A DNA stretch of 44,428 bases, taken from assembly GCA_903883645.1 (NCBI GenBank), contig CAISBR010000127.1, positions 1 to 44,428 on the forward strand, read 5' to 3'. Within the stretch, counting starts at the first letter, position 1. Every line of letters starts with the position of its first letter. Origin of the DNA: an uncultured Myxococcales bacterium. Lineage in GTDB: Bacteria; Myxococcota_A; UBA9042. Shown in pieces: positions 42,001-44,428 of this stretch. Under the pieces are notes generated by a model, which worked only from the letters and a program-made list of their open reading frames with translations, was not told where the DNA came from and did no database searches. Made by a program: the position numbers and the translations under genes.

Positions 42001-44428
42001 CAGCGCAATGTCGATTGTGGGCACGCCAACCAAGTGCAGCAAGGGCGGCGGCGACTGCAACGACACCTTGGCGACGGTGAATCCGGGCGCCGCAGAAGTC
42101 TGCGACGGCGTCGACAACAACTGCGCCGCTGGTACCGACGAAGTGTGCAAGGACTCGGACGGCGATGGCTACTGCGTCGGCACGGTATCGATCAGCGTGG
42201 CCTGCCCCAAGGGCGGCGGCGACTGCAACGACACCAACGTCAACGTGAACCCGGGCAAGACCGAGACCTGTGCCACCGAATACGACGACAACTGCGACGG
42301 TTTGAACAATGTGGTGGGCGCTACAGCGTGCACCAACTTCTACACCGACGTGGACCTCGACGGCTTTGGTACCGGCACCGCGACTTGCCAGTGCTTCCAG
42401 TCTGGAACCAAGACTGCGCTGTCTGGCGGCGACTGCAACGACGGCTTGGCGGCGGTGAACCCCGCGGCCATCGAGCTGTGCGATGCCGTCGACAACAACT
42501 GCAACGGCACCACGGACGACGCTTGCGACGCCGACGCCGACTTGTACTGCAGCACCGGCAAGGTGATTACCTCGACGGCGCTCTGCACCAAGAGCAGCAA
42601 GCCGGCGGCGGGCAGCACCAAGCTTGGCGACGACTGCAATGACAGCGTCGCCACGGTAAACCCGGGAATGGCCGAGATTTGCGACAACCTCGACAACAAC
42701 TGCAACGTGTCGGTCGACGAAGGCTGCGACGACGACAACGACAACTACTGCGACTCGGGCATGACGTTGTCGGGCACGGTCGTGACTTGCACGGCGGGCG
42801 GCGGCGACTGCAACGACAACGACGCGGGCGTCAAGCCCGGTGCGACGGAGAACTGCACGACGGTGGCCGACGACAACTGCAACGGCGTGACCAACGAGCA
42901 AGGTGGCCTGGGTTGCACGACGTACTACCTCGACGCGGACAACGACGGGTACGGCATTGCCAACACCCAGTGCTGGTGCGCCATTAGCGGAAACTACCGC
43001 GCCACCAAGGGCGGCGACTGCAACGACTTGAATGCGGCGGTATTCCCGAACACCAGCGCGGAGTCGTGCAACAACGTCGACGATAACTGCAACGGCGTGA
43101 CGGACGAGGGCTGCGACGACGACAAGGACGGCTACTGCGACTCGACCATGACGTACACCACCTCGACGGTATGCCCGTCGGGCGGCGGCGACTGCGACGA
43201 CAACAGTAATCAGGTCAAGCCGAACGCGACCGAGCTGTGCGACGACCTCGACAACAACTGCAACACGCAAACCGACGAAGGGTGCAACGGGGACGGCGAC
43301 GCCTACTGCAGCAAGCTGAAAGTCACCATCGGCACTCCCAAGGTCTGCACCGCGGGCGGCGGCGACTGCGACGACACCACCTCGTTGGTAAGCCCAGCGG
43401 CGGTCGAATCCTGCAATAGCAAGGACGACAACTGCAACGGCCTAACGGACGAGGCGGGCGCTACGGGTTGCTCGAACTGGTACTACGACGGCGACCAAGA
43501 CGGCTATGGCACGAGCTCGTTCTTGTGCCAGTGCGCGGCGAGCGGGCTGTACACGACCAAGACCACGGGCGATTGCAACGACACGTGCCCAACTTGCGCC
43601 CCCGGAAAGGCCGAGATGTGCGACGGCTTGGATAACAACTGCAATAACTCGGTCGACGAGGGCTGCAACGGCGACGGCGACGGCTACTGCACCAAGGCGA
43701 TGACCACGGTCGGCACCCCGGCGGTATGCACCAAGGGCGGCGGCGACTGCAACGACGTGCTTGCAACCATCAACCCCGGAGCCAATGAGACGTGCAACAA
43801 CGTCGACGACAACTGCAATGGCACGACCGACGAGAATGCGAGCGACCAGTGCCCGGCCTACCCGAACGCGGTAGTGCAGTGTGTGACGGGTACGTGCCAG
43901 TTGAAGAGCTGCTTCAAGGACTTCTACAACATCAACGGCTCGGTCAGCGACGGCTGCGAGTGCAACGGCACCGACTTCTATGAGCCGAACGACACGTGTG
44001 CCAGCGCGTACGTGGTGAGCACCAGCCTCCACGAGGGCGGCAATGGCAGCAAAGAAACCATTACGGCACGCTTAGTCGACACCAGTGATATCGACTGGTT
44101 TGCAGTCTACGCCGCGGATTCGGGCGACAATGGCTACGCGGCCTGCGACGCGTTCAACACGCGCGTGGTGTTCACCAACAACCCCGGCGGCGGTCTGCGG
44201 TTCGACGTCTGGAAGGGTTCGTGCCCGGCCGGCGGCAACAACTCGGTCTGCTGTGGCCGCACCGACTTCAACTGGTTCACCAACTTTAAGTCGGGCACGG
44301 CGTACGGCGGTTCGTGGTCGGGTTACGGCGAATGCCCCTGCCAGACCGGCAACCAGTTCGACAACAGCAACCCGGGCTGGAACTTGGACCCCGGCAACGG
44401 CGGCCCGTACTGCAAGGATTACAACAGC
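33014..44428 (+). CDS. Giant Cys-rich lipoprotein with CTDC, GATase-like, MopE and lectin domains (3' end outside window)
   Basis: One frame runs 3805 codons from ATG 33014 to the right edge with no stop. A lipobox ('GVAAC', Cys85) follows an unusually long N terminus, with an Arg pair at 68-69 before the hydrophobic core. Then: a beta-rich module (95-230); about 15 Dictyostelium-type CTDC repeats ('C.DG..CT.D.C', about 233-920); a jelly-roll-like segment (920-1085); a module of the Ig/cadherin sort (1090-1185); a region resembling a class I glutamine amidotransferase fold ('GVFVSLGVYPDNHILT', 'KLYVEGGDTWFF', about 1190-1405); 31 MopE-type repeats (1592-3613) interrupted by a SUEL-type lectin domain (1829-1919); and a PPC-like start near the end ('DFYEPNDTCASAYVV'). 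Cysteines number well over 200. Likely a surface-displayed, Ca- or metal-binding adhesin; function is inferred from domains only. Confidence 0.88.
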   Translation, partial: MRNQPSFRAKRVTRFAPCADSNLNSNCASSNHPEHSSFALLSVFLQAVRSLVAQGRRAILQPRSLLARRALLPLLLAASFGVAACSDPAPTGQSAADAAKDAAGVDAEFGVETFALTNPPALTFVSPAEEKYYYVDYTAPVAVKITVQFTVTDFTLGAGVGQVICRVNGAEPPLVTTTNSIANINLGTAMGARVISCTLASPTGELVKDATATANLHVYISQDQFSNDAKNKCSNDTQCDDTVGCSQDACVGGKCVFKYAISTQCCTTASECSAGLTCVGSGTGAKCSACTGDPDCDDSKVCTIDKCDLSGPVGKCTNNKPTPDVCCDPADLCDDGQACTTDSCDVVAQKCLHIKGANACCGDNDCISDNPCMAGSCVAGECRFGKNNFKPGCCIADGDCDDKYYCTLDTCGAMGPNGYKLCDHKQDPSKGGAGVCCDLAGDNGQCNDGNGCTWDVCLASKCQHTPVSECCKLDIDCKDASTCTLDACEIPKDASGVAIAEVGQCKHPKSDPLCCEMNTDCGDGKYCTVDMCNKVNGAPSGTCKFTKTDATCCDIDGDCNDGKYCTSDVCVNHFCVHGPDTFKPNCCEFSNSECDDKNPCTANTCDTANKKCVYTAGPDTSCCVDSSTCNDNDCTTTDYCDSFNTCKYQPAADACKADVDCDDGLPCTDDKCDTSGACGKCTHSQNAGCCQADYECDDSKAIGTTPPNPKAACTADKCVQNKCAYAATPNCCVDDADAMVACDDKNSCTIDYCLNNQCRHTVPKNGCCATAADCFDGSKCTTDSCTNIVAGTGQCQFKQVSGCLCSVTEAQQGLDCNDNNACTADSCSGGICTHAAIDSCCIDKYDCDDGSPCTYDYCLWNECTHTISEGANKLCCNVTTQDIDCAYLNSDCSKGLCQAQADGALKCVAQQLDVCTVNVGYCQDFQSGTSLVQMGWNPTDLGTGKAANNWLVGTDTGLGPDQHAKLTWTPTVVNFETCLQSPVIQAAGAKTITLQYDREFVPNGGDFDLKIYGSLGGASPDWKNAVPVDFKLGQADGLGPETVDLVLPDALSGSNGLRLAFCVGGASTYDMSSYALDNICVVKGHKPTLQTCPVNQTVPYGSTKTVPVKAADADADAILSFQLVDAPEFVTISSALYYWLDNTWNANISIKPSKVAHVGTWPVTVKVTDGSLYSTCTFNITVTYVGGYLVWRPIEVPALMGTALFDAIKAEGKTVQNITDLTLYPNLKGFQGVFVSLGVYPDNHILTQDEAQQLQQYLANAGKLYVEGGDTWFFDTQTTVHPAFAVKPVDDSFPSGVTGPLTGTGLYTDINSGQSWNFAYAKGDPSFDSLNDVLAATTAERTKGVLKNDGKDKGFVQVGHDDPLGYRTVASSVLFAGVQTDPQSGTPQNMMNRLLYFFSNGFEECLTDAGCEDNNGCTSDKCTGKLCYHKSTCICSSAATVACGASLTITSNASGSTNNAVQDYGCDTTTQYKGKEYAIKFAPVASVPVQLKITNLSVPNAKVFVLKGNAGACDASQCFASGSSTYNFAAAQGNEYFIVLDTPDGTAAQADIVVNCGTPEVCTDGIDNNNNGQVDCKDLASCCGDAACPETCDNVDNDCDGAIDEGCDSDGDDYCNSNMILDGASSACPKGGGDCDDGNVNVNPGVQELCGNGLDDNCTGQGDEEGALGCTNYWADLDADKFGAGLSKCMCSPAGSYSATKSGDCKDDDALVNPAMIEVCGNGKDDDCTGTQNDANAQGCSDFYTDGDGDAWGTLPKKCQCVAQGVFSGVKSGDCNDINKNINPDSLEVCNNQDDNCNNITDEGCDDDKDGYCDANLGYVSIGGSTTVCGAANQGQNLTLDCGAGNYITSVDFASYGTPVGTCAGKDLSTGACHAGASVQTIKTLCLGKTSCTVSVVNATFGGDPCSGTAKILDVSVTCTGAGGTPPDICPKGAGDSDDLDPNINPNGKEICDNKDNNSDGKIDEGCDDDKDGFCDVNMIVVGVPVVCLKGGGDCDDNKLSVNPGASEDCSTPDDDDCNGSLNDQDANNCIIFFTDGDSDGYGVKSFKCYCSPVGLFKAKKTGDCDDTKAAINPGALEVCDNIDNNCNNAIDEGCDDDLDGYCDVNQGVAPGGSAACKNGAGDCNDSDANVNPGKAEICGNGVDDNCNGSQNDAGAVGCTNFYTDGDGDGFGSTSGQCLCSAAGSFAVTNKTDCDDSKKAVNPTALEICDNLDNNCDTQTDEGCDDDNDDYCDAAMGLVGTPLTCSKGGADCNDTDATINPGVAKEICNNKDENCNSQTDEGCDDDKDGFCDGAFTVISPLPTVCLNGTGDCNDLDSDVNPAATEVCGDNVDNNCNGSQNDPNASLCKPFYYDGDLDGVGLTISKCLCTAAGSYSASVGGDCDDYNKNIKPGATEVCGDGIDNNCNGDLNDENATGCAQFYLDLDVDGYGLTGLKKCYCVAQGGYSAANPGDCNDNSAAVNPGKTEVCNDIDDNCKNGIDEGCDDDSDKFCDSTMTVTGQPNACPFGGGDCNDLNANANPGKAEVCDDIDNNCNGNKDEGCDDDTDKYCDSNMVTVGTPATCIKGGGDCNDTLATVNPGVNENCATTIDDNCNGATNDVNATGCVTYGLDADGDTYGAAGVTGLCLCQAAAPNTATKVNDCNDKNDQVNPGMTEICDGLDNNCNGSTDEGCDDDGDKYCDSAMVTVGKPAICINGGGDCNDTLATINPGKAEVCGNTVDENCDGATNGLNATGCTNFYLDGDNDTWTVNVAQCWCVATGQYKGDGTKNGDCDDTKATVNPGVTEVCGDSVDNNCNGTQNDVNATGCVAYYKDADKDGYGAGTSQCQCYAEGAYITATGGDCDDNNVEKYPGLAEKCDTFDNNCNTATDEGCDDDGDKYCDSAMITKGFPAVCTNGGGDCNDTLATVYPTSTEKCDNIDQNCNGVTDDGCDDDKDGYCDSSMTVVGTPAICTSGGGDCDDQNSLVRPGKPEICDNADNNCSGSTDEGCDDDLDLYCDSAMSIVGTPTKCSKGGGDCNDTLATVNPGAAEVCDGVDNNCAAGTDEVCKDSDGDGYCVGTVSISVACPKGGGDCNDTNVNVNPGKTETCATEYDDNCDGLNNVVGATACTNFYTDVDLDGFGTGTATCQCFQSGTKTALSGGDCNDGLAAVNPAAIELCDAVDNNCNGTTDDACDADADLYCSTGKVITSTALCTKSSKPAAGSTKLGDDCNDSVATVNPGMAEICDNLDNNCNVSVDEGCDDDNDNYCDSGMTLSGTVVTCTAGGGDCNDNDAGVKPGATENCTTVADDNCNGVTNEQGGLGCTTYYLDADNDGYGIANTQCWCAISGNYRATKGGDCNDLNAAVFPNTSAESCNNVDDNCNGVTDEGCDDDKDGYCDSTMTYTTSTVCPSGGGDCDDNSNQVKPNATELCDDLDNNCNTQTDEGCNGDGDAYCSKLKVTIGTPKVCTAGGGDCDDTTSLVSPAAVESCNSKDDNCNGLTDEAGATGCSNWYYDGDQDGYGTSSFLCQCAASGLYTTKTTGDCNDTCPTCAPGKAEMCDGLDNNCNNSVDEGCNGDGDGYCTKAMTTVGTPAVCTKGGGDCNDVLATINPGANETCNNVDDNCNGTTDENASDQCPAYPNAVVQCVTGTCQLKSCFKDFYNINGSVSDGCECNGTDFYEPNDTCASAYVVSTSLHEGGNGSKETITARLVDTSDIDWFAVYAADSGDNGYAACDAFNTRVVFTNNPGGGLRFDVWKGSCPAGGNNSVCCGRTDFNWFTNFKSGTAYGGSWSGYGECPCQTGNQFDNSNPGWNLDPGNGGPYCKDYNS
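37787..43852 (+). repeat. Array of 31 MopE-type metal-binding repeats (within the giant lipoprotein)
   Basis: Each unit centres on a motif such as CDNxDNNCNGxxDEGC and ends with 'GGGDCND......VNPG..E'. The family (MopE-like putative metal-binding motif) is named after the copper-binding surface protein of Methylococcus; Asp/Asn spacing here also suggests calcium-type loops. Two subtypes alternate irregularly. Type A has 'DEGCDDDxDxYCD'. Type B has 'ND..ATGC' and then 'FYxDxDxDGYG' and a CxC pair. The units are diverged in protein sequence but keep Cys, Asp and Gly positions. Confidence 0.85.
38498..38770 (+). other. SUEL / rhamnose-binding-type lectin domain (within the giant lipoprotein)
   Basis: Residues 1829-1919 carry eight cysteines in the order of the galactose/rhamnose-binding lectin family. 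The end 'FGGDPCSGTAKILDVSVTC' matches the family end with DPC and a KYL-like 'KIL'; the first motif, YGR in the family, reads YGT here ('FASYGTPVGTC'). 'CLGKTSCTVSVVNATFG' is also typical. These domains bind L-rhamnose or D-galactose in animals and occur in some bacterial secreted proteins. It sits between the 4th and 5th MopE units and replaces the usual spacer. Confidence 0.78.

Noticed and set aside
39929..43270. Minus-strand open frame of 1113 codons rich in Val and Ala
   Set aside because: It lies opposite the MopE array. The Asp/Asn/Cys repeat codons read backwards give a stop-free, low-complexity Val/Ala protein. No ribosome binding site or domain is visible.

Overview
The window is a GC-rich chromosomal stretch that looks like Myxococcota or a related former deltaproteobacterial lineage. 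The signs are two secreted proteins with MYXO-CTERM-like tails (Gly-Cys, hydrophobic stretch, Arg cluster), a Hanks-type Ser/Thr kinase with PEGA-like C-terminal repeats, very large Asp-rich lipoproteins built from CARDB, PPC, Cys-rich and MopE-type repeats, and promoters of the TTGAC-N17-TAnnnT kind. No insertion sequence, phage block or CRISPR array is visible.

Layout. (1) Bases 1-213 are the tail of an unidentified acidic protein. (2) Bases 261-2984 hold a ferrous-iron uptake operon: a promoter overlapping a Fur box, feoA, feoB and a small membrane CxxC protein that overlaps feoB by ATGA. (3) A CCA-adding/poly(A) polymerase family gene lies on the minus strand (2937-4223). (4) A 1955-residue lipoprotein of PKD, CARDB and PPC modules is followed by an unrecognised 877-residue protein. 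(5) A 41-residue very basic protein, a HIT hydrolase and a methyltransferase come next, then a gene-free gap with a 22-bp tandem repeat. (6) A TatA/B-tatC pair follows, with TatC carrying an extra membrane segment and a large C-terminal domain. (7) Convergent to it is a membrane-anchored protein with three complete DsbA-like domains, with a clear promoter and terminator. (8) Next are a secreted P-domain/fibrinogen-like protein, an FtsX/MacB-type permease and yacG. (9) Two MYXO-CTERM proteins converge: a DUF2330 protein and a matrixin-like protein that has lost its catalytic Glu. (10) A small unknown gene, the kinase and a tRNA-Gly(GCC) with its terminator follow. (11) From 33014 to the right edge one reading frame stays open for 3805 codons: a giant Cys-rich lipoprotein with Dictyostelium-type CTDC repeats, a glutamine-amidotransferase-like domain, 31 MopE-type repeats and an embedded SUEL-type lectin domain.

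How they may fit together. Much of the window concerns the envelope. Export (Tat), disulfide chemistry (triple DsbA), lipoprotein permease-like machinery, and several Cys-rich or adhesin-like surface proteins sit within 30 kb. That the triple DsbA serves the Cys-rich giants is inference; only the gene content and proximity are seen. The tRNA-Gly gene lacks an encoded CCA, so it needs a CCA-adding enzyme such as the one at 2937-4223. The most unusual objects are the 3805+ residue lectin/MopE lipoprotein, the triple DsbA, the extended TatC and the degenerate matrixin.
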